DNA of 20,986 nucleotides from DATHGT01 sp035317605 (GTDB lineage Bacteria; Methylomirabilota; Methylomirabilia; Rokubacteriales; CSP1-6). The stretch is taken from assembly GCA_035317605.1 (NCBI GenBank), contig DATHGT010000256.1, positions 1-20,986 on the forward strand, written 5' to 3'. Every line of letters begins with the position of its first letter. The first letter of the stretch is position 1. Below, piece by piece: positions 11,607-18,705 of this stretch. The notes beneath the pieces were generated by a model. The model searched no databases, was not told where the DNA came from, and saw only the letters and a program-made list of their open reading frames with translations. A program made the position numbers and the translations under genes.

Positions 11607-14513
11607 TCAACCCGCGAGAGCGCGGCGCAAGGCCTCCGCCGGATGGAGCGCGCGGCGTCCCGCGAGATGCGCGATCTGCTGCCGGCACGAGATGCCGGGG
11701 GCGACCACGTCGGTGTCGGCGGGCGCCGCCTTGACCGCGGGGGCGAGCCGCCGGTTGCCGAGCGAGACCGAAAGGTCGTAGTGCTCGCGCTCGAAGCCGA
11801 ACGAGCCGGCCATCCCGCAGCAGCCGGAATCGACCTCGCTGACCTCGTAGCCGGCCCACCGCAGCACGGCCACGGTGGGCGCGGTGCCGACCATCGCCTT
11901 CTGGTGACAGTGACCGTGGAGCAGGGCCTTCTTGCCGTGGCCCGCGAACGAAAGCGTGAGCCCGCGCTCGCGCTCGCGCAGCAGGAACTGCTCGAGCAAC
12001 GCACTCGCCTCCGCGACGATTCGGGCGTCGTCGGTGCGCAGGAGGTCGACGTATTCGTCCTTGAGGGTGAGCAGACACGACGGCTCGAGCCCCACGATGG
12101 CCACGCCGCGCCGCGCGTAGGGGGCCAGCCGCTCGACGTTCCAGGCGGCGTGCTCGCGCGCGACGTCGAGCATGCCCTTGGAGATCAGCGGCCGCCCGCA
12201 GCACTTGCGGTCGACGAGGACCACCCGATACCCCGCGGCCTCCAGCAGCTCCACCGCCGCGCGGCCGATCTCCGGCGTGTTGTACGTGACGAACGTGTCG
12301 TGGAAGAGCACGACCTCGCCCCGCGGCGCCGGGGCCGGGGCCGAGCGGCGCGCGAACCAATCGGTGAAGGTCTGGCCGGCCAGCGGAGGCAGCGGCCGGC
12401 GGCGATCGATGCCCGCGACCTTCTCGAGCAGCCATCGGCTCACGGGCAGCGCGGACAGCGCGTTGAACAGGCCGGGCAGCCGGGCGCCGATCGCGTTCAG
12501 CGTGGCGATGTGGCCGAACAGCCGGTTGCGCAGGGGCAGGCCGTTGGCCTGGTGATAGTGGTGCAGGAACTCGTACTTGAGCTTGGCCATGTCGACGTTG
12601 GCCGGACACTCGGCCTTGCAGCCCTTGCACTCGAGACAGAGGTCCATCACCTCGTAGAGCCGGCGGCCCGTGAACTCGGCGGCCGGCAGGCGGCCCGACA
12701 GCACCGCGCGCAGCGCGTTGGCCCGTCCGCGCGTGGAGTGCTCCTCGTCGCGCGTGGCCATGTACGAGGGACACATCGTGCCCTCGAGCTTCTTGCGACA
12801 CTCCCCGACCCCGTTGCACATCTCCACGGCCGCGGCGAAGCCGCCCTGCTTGCTGAAGTCCAGCAGGGTGACGGGCTCCCACGTCTGGTAGCCGGCGCCG
12901 TAGCGCAGGCTCTCGGTGACGTCGGTCCGGCCGACGATGTTGCCGGGGTTCAGCCGGTCGTCGGGATCGAACGCCCGCTTCAGCTCGCGGAAGGCCCGCA
13001 TGATCTTGGGCCCGTACATGCGCTCCAGGAACGGGCTGCGCGCGCGGCCGTCCCCGTGCTCGCTCGAGATCGTCCCGTTGAACTCCACGACCAGGTCGGT
13101 GATCTCGTCGGCGATCTCGCGGACCTGCTGGATCCCGCGCGCGTTCTTGAGATTGATGGCCGGCCGGATGTGCAGGCAGCCGACCGAGCAATGGCCGTAG
13201 TAGGCGCCCTCCACCCCGTGGCGCGCGAAGATCTCCCGGAAGCGGGTCACGAACTTGGCGAGATCTTTCGGTGGCACCGCCGTGTCCTCCACGAAGGCCA
13301 GCGGCTTGGCGTCGCCGTGGGTGCCGAACAGGAGGCCGAGCCCGGCCTTGCGCAGCTTCCAGATCTCACCCTGCTCGCGCGCGTCGAGGGCCACCGTGGA
13401 CGCGTACCCGAAGCGCTCGCGCTGGCGCCGGGCCTCCAGCGCGTCGATCCTGGCCCGGACGTCCTCCGCGGTGTCGCCCGCGTACTCCACGATGAGGATC
13501 GCCGCGGGATCGCCCTGCACGAAGCCCATGCGCTTGGACTGCTCGATGTTGCCCCGCGCGAGATCGAGGATCATCTTGTCGGTCAGCTCGACCGCGTAGG
13601 GGTCCGATTCCAGGATCGCCTGCGAGCACTCCAGCGCCTCCTGGATGTCGTGGTAGTGGATGACGTCGAGCGCGGTGTGCTTGGGCCGGTCGACCAGCCG
13701 CATCTTGGCCTCGAGCACGGTGACGAACGTGCCCTCGGAGCCGGTGACCAGCCTGGCCATGCTGAACGGGCGCGGGGCCGCGTTGCCGCCGCCGGCCAGC
13801 GAGTGCGGCCGCACGCACACGCCGATCAGCTCGTTCAGGTTGTAGCCGGCCACGCGCCGCCACTGCGCGGGATAGCGGGCGCGGATCTCGTCCGCGTAGG
13901 TCTCACGCACCCGCGCCACCTCCCGATAGATCGCGCCCTCCAGGGTCTGCAACCGGCACTTGGCCTCGAAGGCGTCCGGCGTGATCTCACCGAAGACGGC
14001 CTTGCTGCCGTCGGAGAGCAGCACGGTCATCTCGATCACGTGGTCGACGGTGAGGCCCCACGCGATCGAGTGCGAGCCGCCCGAATTGTTGCCGAGCATG
14101 CCGCCCACGGTGGCCCGGTTCGAGGTGGACGTGTCGGGACCGAAGAGCAGGCCGAGGGGCCGGACGTGGACGTTCAGCTCGTCCTGCACCACGCCGGGCT
14201 GAACGCGCGCCCACTTCTCCTCGCGGTTGACCTCGAGGATCTCTCCCATGTAGCGCGAGAAGTCGAGCACGAGCGCGTGGTTGACGGTCTGCCCGGTGAG
14301 CGACGTCCCGCCGCCGCGGGAAAGGATCGCCACGCCGTTCCGGCTCGCCAGCTCCAGCGCGGCCTGGACGTCGTCGGCGTCGCGCGGGATGACCACGCCC
14401 ACCGGCTCGACCTGGTACATCGACGCGTCGGTGGAATAGAGCAGGCGCGAGCCCTGATCGAAGCGGACGTCGCCCCTGATGACTCTGCGGAGTTCGTGCT
14501 CGAGGTCGTTCAC
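11607..14513 (-). CDS. Fused FAD-linked oxidase / Fe-S / CCG-domain dehydrogenase (GlcD-GlcF type, D-2-hydroxyacid or D-lactate dehydrogenase)
   Basis: This 968-residue protein joins three modules. Residues about 36-190 are an FAD-binding type 4 domain with RGGGTSLTGQ (66-75) and TVGGMLGNNSGGSHSIAWG (135-153). Residues about 220-530 are the FAD oxidase C-terminal domain with HCSVGCLHIRP (441-451) and EHGDGR (485-490). Residues about 560-640 carry two 4Fe-4S motifs (Cys566, 572, 581 and Cys626, 629, 632, 636). The C-terminal half has two CCG cysteine-rich domains (CCG at 771-773 and 898-900). Such fusions oxidise D-lactate, glycolate or other D-2-hydroxyacids and pass electrons to a membrane or soluble acceptor. 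GTG 14513 is 6 nt after a perfect TATAAT with no Shine-Dalgarno, so the message may be leaderless. It is divergent from the thioredoxin-like gene. Confidence 0.93.
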   Translation of the reverse strand: MNDLEHELRRVIRGDVRFDQGSRLLYSTDASMYQVEPVGVVIPRDADDVQAALELASRNGVAILSRGGGTSLTGQTVNHALVLDFSRYMGEILEVNREEKWARVQPGVVQDELNVHVRPLGLLFGPDTSTSNRATVGGMLGNNSGGSHSIAWGLTVDHVIEMTVLLSDGSKAVFGEITPDAFEAKCRLQTLEGAIYREVARVRETYADEIRARYPAQWRRVAGYNLNELIGVCVRPHSLAGGGNAAPRPFSMARLVTGSEGTFVTVLEAKMRLVDRPKHTALDVIHYHDIQEALECSQAILESDPYAVELTDKMILDLARGNIEQSKRMGFVQGDPAAILIVEYAGDTAEDVRARIDALEARRQRERFGYASTVALDAREQGEIWKLRKAGLGLLFGTHGDAKPLAFVEDTAVPPKDLAKFVTRFREIFARHGVEGAYYGHCSVGCLHIRPAINLKNARGIQQVREIADEITDLVVEFNGTISSEHGDGRARSPFLERMYGPKIMRAFRELKRAFDPDDRLNPGNIVGRTDVTESLRYGAGYQTWEPVTLLDFSKQGGFAAAVEMCNGVGECRKKLEGTMCPSYMATRDEEHSTRGRANALRAVLSGRLPAAEFTGRRLYEVMDLCLECKGCKAECPANVDMAKLKYEFLHHYHQANGLPLRNRLFGHIATLNAIGARLPGLFNALSALPVSRWLLEKVAGIDRRRPLPPLAGQTFTDWFARRSAPAPAPRGEVVLFHDTFVTYNTPEIGRAAVELLEAAGYRVVLVDRKCCGRPLISKGMLDVAREHAAWNVERLAPYARRGVAIVGLEPSCLLTLKDEYVDLLRTDDARIVAEASALLEQFLLRERERGLTLSFAGHGKKALLHGHCHQKAMVGTAPTVAVLRWAGYEVSEVDSGCCGMAGSFGFEREHYDLSVSLGNRRLAPAVKAAPADTDVVAPGISCRQQIAHLAGRRALHPAEALRRALAG

Positions 14514-14518
14514 GCGGC

Positions 14519-14525
14519 TATTATA
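14519..14525. promoter_or_regulatory. Symmetric divergent promoter with overlapping -10 boxes
   Basis: The 7-bp core TATTATA reads TATTAT on the plus strand (14519-14524) and TATAAT on the minus strand (14525-14520). Each hexamer ends exactly 6 nt before a GTG start (14531 plus, 14513 minus). The two start codons begin 18 bp apart, leaving no room for ribosome-binding sites. No canonical -35 is seen on either side. Confidence 0.6.
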
Positions 14526-14530
14526 GCGTC

Positions 14531-15022
14531 GTGACGCTGCTGCTCGCGCTGACCCTCGCCCTCGTGTCCGCCGTTCCGGCGTTCGCCGCGCCCGCCGCCC
14601 CGGGCTTTCGCGTCAAGCTGTTCGACTCGCCACAGACGTTCGATCTGCGGGAGATGATGGGCAAGAAGGTCGTGGTGCTCCGCTTCCAGGCGTCGTACTG
14701 CAAGCCGTGCGTGAAGGAATCGGAGGCGTTCTCGCGGCTGGTCGACCGCTATCGCGGCCGCGAGGTCGAGTTCCTCGCCCTGCACGTCCAGGACACGACC
14801 GCCGAGGTCAAGCGCTTCGCGCGCGATCACCGGGTCAATTACGCGCTCGCGCTGGACCCCAAGCTCACGATCGGCAATCGCTACGGCGCGAAGCGCACGC
14901 CGTACACCGTCGTCATCGACCGCAAGGGCGAGATCGCCGCCCGCCTGGCCGGCGAGTCCGCGGTCGCGCGCCTCCCCCGCGTCCTCGACGACGCCCTCCG
15001 CCGCGGCCCCGCGAAGCCCTAG
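14531..15022 (+). CDS. Exported thioredoxin-like (TlpA/AhpC-TSA) protein
   Basis: The 163-residue product has a hydrophobic N-terminus ending in AFAAPAAPG, probably a signal peptide cleaved near residue 20-23. The n-region has no Lys or Arg, which is unusual. The mature part is a TlpA/ResA-like thioredoxin fold with the active site Cys57-Lys-Pro-Cys60 in RFQASYCKPC and a cis-Pro region in KRTPYTVVIDRKGEI. It likely reduces or relays disulfides in the periplasm, for example during cytochrome maturation; the partner is not visible. GTG 14531 follows the shared divergent -10 by 6 nt. Its stop is only 7 nt from the convergent GH19 stop, so the 3' ends must share or overlap termination. Confidence 0.87.
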   Translation: MTLLLALTLALVSAVPAFAAPAAPGFRVKLFDSPQTFDLREMMGKKVVVLRFQASYCKPCVKESEAFSRLVDRYRGREVEFLALHVQDTTAEVKRFARDHRVNYALALDPKLTIGNRYGAKRTPYTVVIDRKGEIAARLAGESAVARLPRVLDDALRRGPAKP

Positions 15023-15029
15023 ACGTCTC

Positions 15030-15665
15030 CTAGGCGAGGAGGACGGCGCGGGCCTCGGCCCAGTTCTGGAGCCGGTCTTCCTTGCCGTTCCAGCCGCCGT
15101 TGATCTTGAAGCTGATCTGGTTGAAGCTCGCCTCGTCGCCGACGTCGGCCAGGGCGTTCAGTCCGTGGCTGGCCCAGAACCAGCCCGCGGACAGGGCCGC
15201 GTGCGGCGGCAGCGAGACCTGGTCGGGCGTGGTCAGCACCGAGGGATCCGCCACCGCCACCGAGTACGCCAGGTAGTTGGCGCGGCCGGTGATCTGGATC
15301 AGCCCCCGTCCGCGAAACCGCCAGCCGTCCCCGCTGGCCTCGTCGCCGTTGCCGTTGCGGTTGGCGTAGACGTGGTTGGCGATCTTCTCCGGCTGCCGGT
15401 TGTAGGTCTGGGCGGACGCGTCGGTCGTGAAACGCGTGGGCCACGTCTTCCGGAGACCCTGCCAGGAGAAGTTCAGGTTCTCCTCCGTGGTGCGGAAGTC
15501 GCCCGACTCGTGGGCGATCTGGGCCAGGAACGCGGCGATCCGGCTCGGCGTGTTGATCTCGAACCTCTCCAGGGTCTCGTCCAGGGACTCGACGTACTTG
15601 GTGAGGTCGTCCGGGCGCGCGCTCGGCACGGCCTTGCGCAGCTGGTCGATCGTGATCACGCTCAT
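15030..15665 (-). CDS. Glycoside hydrolase family 19 (chitinase / phage-endolysin-like)
   Basis: The 211-residue protein has the GH19 layout seen in phage endolysins and bacterial class-I-like chitinases: FLAQIAHESGDFRTTEENLNF with likely catalytic Glu53, YANRNGNGDEASGDGWRFRGRGLIQITGRANY in the centre, and a C-terminal SFNQISFKINGGWNGKEDRL. It would cleave beta-1,4 N-acetylglucosamine-containing polymers (chitin or peptidoglycan). It has no signal peptide and no holin gene nearby, so it may depend on lysis or an unrecognised route. ATG 15665 has an AGGAGGAGG 6 nt upstream, one of the strongest ribosome-binding sites in the window. It could be a phage-derived leftover. Confidence 0.88.
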   Translation of the reverse strand: MSVITIDQLRKAVPSARPDDLTKYVESLDETLERFEINTPSRIAAFLAQIAHESGDFRTTEENLNFSWQGLRKTWPTRFTTDASAQTYNRQPEKIANHVYANRNGNGDEASGDGWRFRGRGLIQITGRANYLAYSVAVADPSVLTTPDQVSLPPHAALSAGWFWASHGLNALADVGDEASFNQISFKINGGWNGKEDRLQNWAEARAVLLA

Positions 15666-15744
15666 TGCAGGCCTCCTCCTGGTGTGTCTGGAGCACCCTC
15701 TTTCGGTGCCTGTAGGCGATTGTCGGCGCCGGCCGTGACCGTTG

Positions 15745-16716
15745 TCAACCGCGGCGCCGGGACTCGTAGAGCACGAGGGCGGCGGCGCCCCGCATGGTCA
15801 CGCGCTTGTCGCCGGGCTCGATGCTCACGCGGGTGGCCGCCAGCGCGCGCTTCAGCGCGTACTCGCCGGCCGCCTCGAGAATGCTCGCCTGGAGCGGCGC
15901 GTACGCGTGGGCCACCCCGCCGGTCACCAGCACGACCTCCGGATTGAGACCATTCACCACGGTGCCGATCATCGCGCCCAGCGCCCGGCACGCCTCGTCG
16001 ACGATCGCCGCCGCTGCGGGGTCGCCCTCGGCGGCGCGCGCGAACACGAGTGGCGCTCCGATGGCCGCGATGTCACCGCCGACCGCGGCCGCGAGTCCGG
16101 CGCCCGACGGCAGCGCGGCCCGTTCACGCGCCGCCTCCGCGATGCCGCGGCCGCTCGCGTAGACGGCCAGACATCCGCGGCCGCCGCACCAGCAGGGCTT
16201 GCCGTCGAACTTCACCGGCGTGTGCCCGAACTCTCCACCGAAGCCGGAGGCGCCGCGCACGAGTCGCCCGTCGAGCACGATGCCGGAGCCGAACCCGGTT
16301 CCCGGCGCCAGCACCACGAGAGACTTGACGCCCCGCCACCGGCCGAACGTCCATTCCCCGAGGGCCAGCGCGTTGACGTCATTGTCGATGAACACGGACG
16401 TGCCGAATCGCTCAGCGAGCATCGCGGCCACCGGCTGGCCGGCCAGCTCGGGAACGTGAGGGATCTCGTCACCGACCACCCCACGCTCGGCGTCGATGAT
16501 CCCGGGCAAGCCGAGCCCGATACCGTCGATGGCGACCTCGCGAGCGCGCGCTTCTGCTTGGATGGTCTCGACCAGCGCGACGATGGTCTCGAGCGCCCGG
16601 CCCGCTCCCCTGGCGTGAGTCGGCGACTGCGCCTCGACCAACACCTCCCCTGTCGACGTCACCAGCCCCGCCGCCGTGGTCGTCCCTCCCACGTCGACGC
16701 CGAGCATCGCCCTCAT
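15745..16716 (-). CDS. ROK-family sugar kinase
   Basis: The 323-residue product shows the ROK ATP-binding start MLGVDVGGTTTAAGLV, the catalytic base Asp113 in FIDNDVNALALGEW, a second phosphate loop VVLAPGTGFGSGIVLDG (134-150), GEFGH with His165, and the zinc-binding set Cys175, Cys177 and Cys182 in KPCWCGGRGCL. The usual Glu right after GCL is Ala184. Predicted activity is ATP-dependent phosphorylation of glucose, N-acetylglucosamine or a related sugar in the cytoplasm. The start is ATG 16716, 4 nt past the ChbG stop; ATG 16707 is an alternative. Co-transcription with a YdjC/ChbG deacetylase suggests an amino-sugar substrate, which is inference. Confidence 0.9.
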   Translation of the reverse strand: MRAMLGVDVGGTTTAAGLVTSTGEVLVEAQSPTHARGAGRALETIVALVETIQAEARAREVAIDGIGLGLPGIIDAERGVVGDEIPHVPELAGQPVAAMLAERFGTSVFIDNDVNALALGEWTFGRWRGVKSLVVLAPGTGFGSGIVLDGRLVRGASGFGGEFGHTPVKFDGKPCWCGGRGCLAVYASGRGIAEAARERAALPSGAGLAAAVGGDIAAIGAPLVFARAAEGDPAAAAIVDEACRALGAMIGTVVNGLNPEVVLVTGGVAHAYAPLQASILEAAGEYALKRALAATRVSIEPGDKRVTMRGAAALVLYESRRRG

Positions 16717-16720
16717 CGAA

Positions 16721-17464
16721 TTACAGGTTTTCGAAGTTGCAGAGGCGGATGCCGAGAGCTTCCACGGCGCCGCGAGCTGGCGGCGTGCCGAGCCCGATCA
16801 GCTCGGCTTCGCGCTGGCGCGCGTAGCGACTGTAGGCGAGGTCGTCGTCGAACCAGCCGGGGTGCGCCATGAACTCCGACAGCCCCGGCGGCAACGCGCG
16901 CAGATGAGCGAGCGTCCGCGCGGGGGTCCAGTACGCGTCGGGCCCGGATTCGCCGAAGAAGTGGTCGGGGGTCCTGAGCCCCGCGCCGCGGGCGCGCGCG
17001 CGCGCCGTCGCGTCCTGGCTGCGCACGGGCACGCCGAGACGGCGCGCGGTGGCGAGCACGCTCTCCCGGACCGGCGAGAGCAGTCCGACGTGATGGTGCG
17101 TGTCGAGATGGGTCGGCGGGCACCTGAACAGATCGTGGAACCGCTCGACCTGAGCGGCGATCTCGGCGTCGACGTCACGGCGATCGGCGCGGGCGGCGGC
17201 CCGGCGCGCGTCGCGCACGAAGCGCCCGCCCTCGTCGACCAGCGACGCGCCCGACGTCAGCGGCCGCCCGAGCGTGAGATTGACGTGCAGGCCGATCCCG
17301 AGCCCGGAGTCCCGCGCCCGCGCCACGTGGTCGGACTCGATCCGCGAGGTCACCAGCGCGGTCGTGCTGGTGACGATGCCGTGACGGTGCGCGGCCAGGA
17401 TGCCCTCGCTCACGCCCCGCGTGAGGCCGAAGTCGTCGGCGTTGACGATCAACCGCCGGTTCAC
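16721..17464 (-). CDS. YdjC/ChbG family carbohydrate deacetylase
   Basis: The 247-residue protein has the N-terminal metal site VNADDFGLTRGVSEG (Asp10, Asp11) and the histidine cluster HLDTHHHVGLLSP (119-131), with His60 in GLHVNLTLG between them. These are the hallmarks of ChbG/YdjC enzymes, which remove acetyl groups from N-acetylated oligosaccharides such as diacetylchitobiose. GTG 17464 overlaps the methyltransferase stop by 4 nt (GTGA), so it is translationally coupled. The ROK kinase follows after 4 nt, giving a likely deacetylate-then-phosphorylate order. HpnK, a hopanoid-linked relative, is an alternative, but no hopanoid gene is in view. Confidence 0.88.
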   Translation of the reverse strand: MNRRLIVNADDFGLTRGVSEGILAAHRHGIVTSTTALVTSRIESDHVARARDSGLGIGLHVNLTLGRPLTSGASLVDEGGRFVRDARRAAARADRRDVDAEIAAQVERFHDLFRCPPTHLDTHHHVGLLSPVRESVLATARRLGVPVRSQDATARARARGAGLRTPDHFFGESGPDAYWTPARTLAHLRALPPGLSEFMAHPGWFDDDLAYSRYARQREAELIGLGTPPARGAVEALGIRLCNFENL

Positions 17465-18174
17465 TTCGGCAGCCTCCCCTGTACGATCACGCGCTCGACC
17501 GTCGCGGGTGGGCCGGTGCGCGGGATCGTGCCCTCGGCGTCGAGGTCGCGCAGATGGTCGAGACGCTCGAAGCCGAGGCGCGGAAACGACTGGACTTCGG
17601 TGGCCAAAACGGTCGCGACGAACCCCGCGGCCTCCAGCTTGGCGAACGCCTGCTTGCGCCCGAGAAACGCGAAGATGCTGAAGACCAGGCGACCGCCCGG
17701 GTCGAGATGGTCGGCCGCTCCCGCGATGACCCGCTCGAGCAGCGCCCAGCCGTCGAGGCCGCCGTTGTCGGCGGCGGCCACGGGATCGTCGCGCTCGCGC
17801 CCCGGCGGGGTGGGCATCTGCGGTGGGTTGGTGGCGATGAGGTCGAAGCGCTCGCCCGTCACCGGCGCGTAGCAGTCGCCGACCCGCGCGTCGACGGTCA
17901 CGCCGTTCAGCGCCGCGTTGGTCCGGACGGCCTCGACGGCCTGGGGGAGGACGTCGGTGGCGACGACCCGCGCTCCCGCCCGCGCCGCCAGCACCGCGGC
18001 CAGCCCGAAGCCCGCGCCGATCTCCAGCACCCGCTCGCCGGGAGATACCGAAAGGTTTCTCGAGAAGAACAGCGATCCGGCCTTGGGCGGCTGCACGGCG
18101 TCGCCGACCCGGAACACGCAGCCGCGCCAAGTGAAGAGGAGCAGGCCCGCGTCATCGGGCGGGCTACCGGCCAA
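17461..18174 (-). CDS. SAM-dependent methyltransferase (HemK/RsmC-like, NPPQ motif)
   Basis: The product is about 237 residues if it starts at TTG 18174. It has SAM motif I at VLEIGAGFGLAAVLAARAG (49-67), the acidic strand VVATDVLPQAVEAV (70-83) and the catalytic-type motif NPPQMPTPP (116-124). NPP-type motifs mark enzymes methylating an amide or exocyclic amino nitrogen of protein or nucleic acid. A preceding strand-rich segment (FTWRGCVFRVGDAVQPP) resembles the part before motif I in release-factor or rRNA methyltransferases. The true start is uncertain: TTG 18174 overlaps the end of the upstream gene, and GTG near residue 20 is another choice. The frame to 18393 is out-of-frame shadow of that gene. 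Confidence 0.8.
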   Translation of the reverse strand: MAGSPPDDAGLLLFTWRGCVFRVGDAVQPPKAGSLFFSRNLSVSPGERVLEIGAGFGLAAVLAARAGARVVATDVLPQAVEAVRTNAALNGVTVDARVGDCYAPVTGERFDLIATNPPQMPTPPGRERDDPVAAADNGGLDGWALLERVIAGAADHLDPGGRLVFSIFAFLGRKQAFAKLEAAGFVATVLATEVQSFPRLGFERLDHLRDLDAEGTIPRTGPPATVERVIVQGRLPK

Positions 18175-18475
18175 GGACTTTCCGGAAGTAGAGGCGCATC
18201 GCCTCCTTGAGCTGGGCGCGGGCGCCCGCCTGGGTCTGGGCGTCCTCGAGCTGCTCGATGTCGATCTGGAGCGGCACGCCTTCCTTCTTGATCCCGTCCA
18301 GCTCGGCGGTGAGTCCGCACCGCTCGTCGGACTCGGTGAACACGATCTTGGCGCGGCTGAACGTCCCGTCGTCCCGCGCGATCTGCTCCACAATCTCGAC
18401 GATCACGCGCTTGATCGCCTCCGCCTCCCCCGCCGGCACCGTCGAAAACGCCGCCGTCAGACTCACCTCAGCCAT
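18164..18475 (-). CDS. Small hypothetical protein, first gene of the methyltransferase-ChbG-ROK operon
   Basis: The 103-residue product is not recognised. It is soluble and charged, with no signal or membrane segment: an N-terminal MAEVSLTAAFSTV strand, a helix EAEAIKRVIVEIVEQIA (17-33), a strand pair around AKIVFTESDERCGLTAELDG, and a C-terminal amphipathic helix GARAQLKEAMRLYFRKVLGR. GGAG lies 7 nt before ATG 18475, which supports the start. The downstream methyltransferase begins inside or directly after its 3' end, so coupling is likely. Coding is supported by this operon fit and by normal codon position bias. Confidence 0.72.
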   Translation of the reverse strand: MAEVSLTAAFSTVPAGEAEAIKRVIVEIVEQIARDDGTFSRAKIVFTESDERCGLTAELDGIKKEGVPLQIDIEQLEDAQTQAGARAQLKEAMRLYFRKVLGR

Positions 18476-18524
18476 CGTGCGTCTCCATGTCCCCTCTCCC
18501 GACGCTTATGATTCAAGACGCTGC

Positions 18525-18681
18525 ACGCGCTCCCGGCGGGTGGCACCGGGGTCGCCCCACACGCGGAGCGTAGTGGGACCCCTTCGTCCCGTGCGCAGTG
18601 CGAAGCACTGCGCTTCGGGCGAACGGGTGACGGAGCTCCGCGTGTGGGGCGACCCCGGTGCCAGGCCCCGCCGCCTCGCGC
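18525..18681 (-). repeat. 157-bp hairpin repeat, copy B (fixed scaffold, variable stem core)
   Basis: This is the minus-strand counterpart of the 3074-3230 repeat. A perfect 29-bp inverted repeat (18541-18569 with 18635-18663) encloses a 65-nt loop that differs from copy A at 5 positions. The inner hairpin is 9 bp here (18593-18601/18605-18613) because a T.G wobble of copy A is replaced by G-C. The 16-nt stem core, read in copy-A orientation, is CGCCCCACACGCGGAG, sharing only 3 of 16 positions with copy A yet exactly complemented on the other side. It begins 24 nt past the gamma-glutamyltransferase stop and ends before the small hypothetical gene. The remaining parts of this 230-nt gap show only that gene's likely leader. 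Confidence 0.93.
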
Positions 18682-18705
18682 GATCGCATTCACGACGAAT
18701 CCCCG

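Noticed and set aside
10730..12004. 424-codon minus-strand frame over the TauE gene and the oxidase 3' end
   Set aside because: It is Arg/Ala/Pro-rich without domains, crosses the terminator hairpin and overlaps two clear genes in other frames.
11574..14534. 986-codon open frame on the plus strand, antisense to the fused oxidase
   Set aside because: Its translation is low-complexity (Gly, Val, Leu, Asp, Arg-rich) with no domain, while the minus strand encodes a full FAD/Fe-S/CCG protein. Long antisense frames are expected at this GC content.
3074..18681. CRISPR-like array
   Set aside because: Only two repeats more than 15 kb apart on opposite strands, no cas genes, and the variable parts are inside a hairpin rather than between direct repeats.
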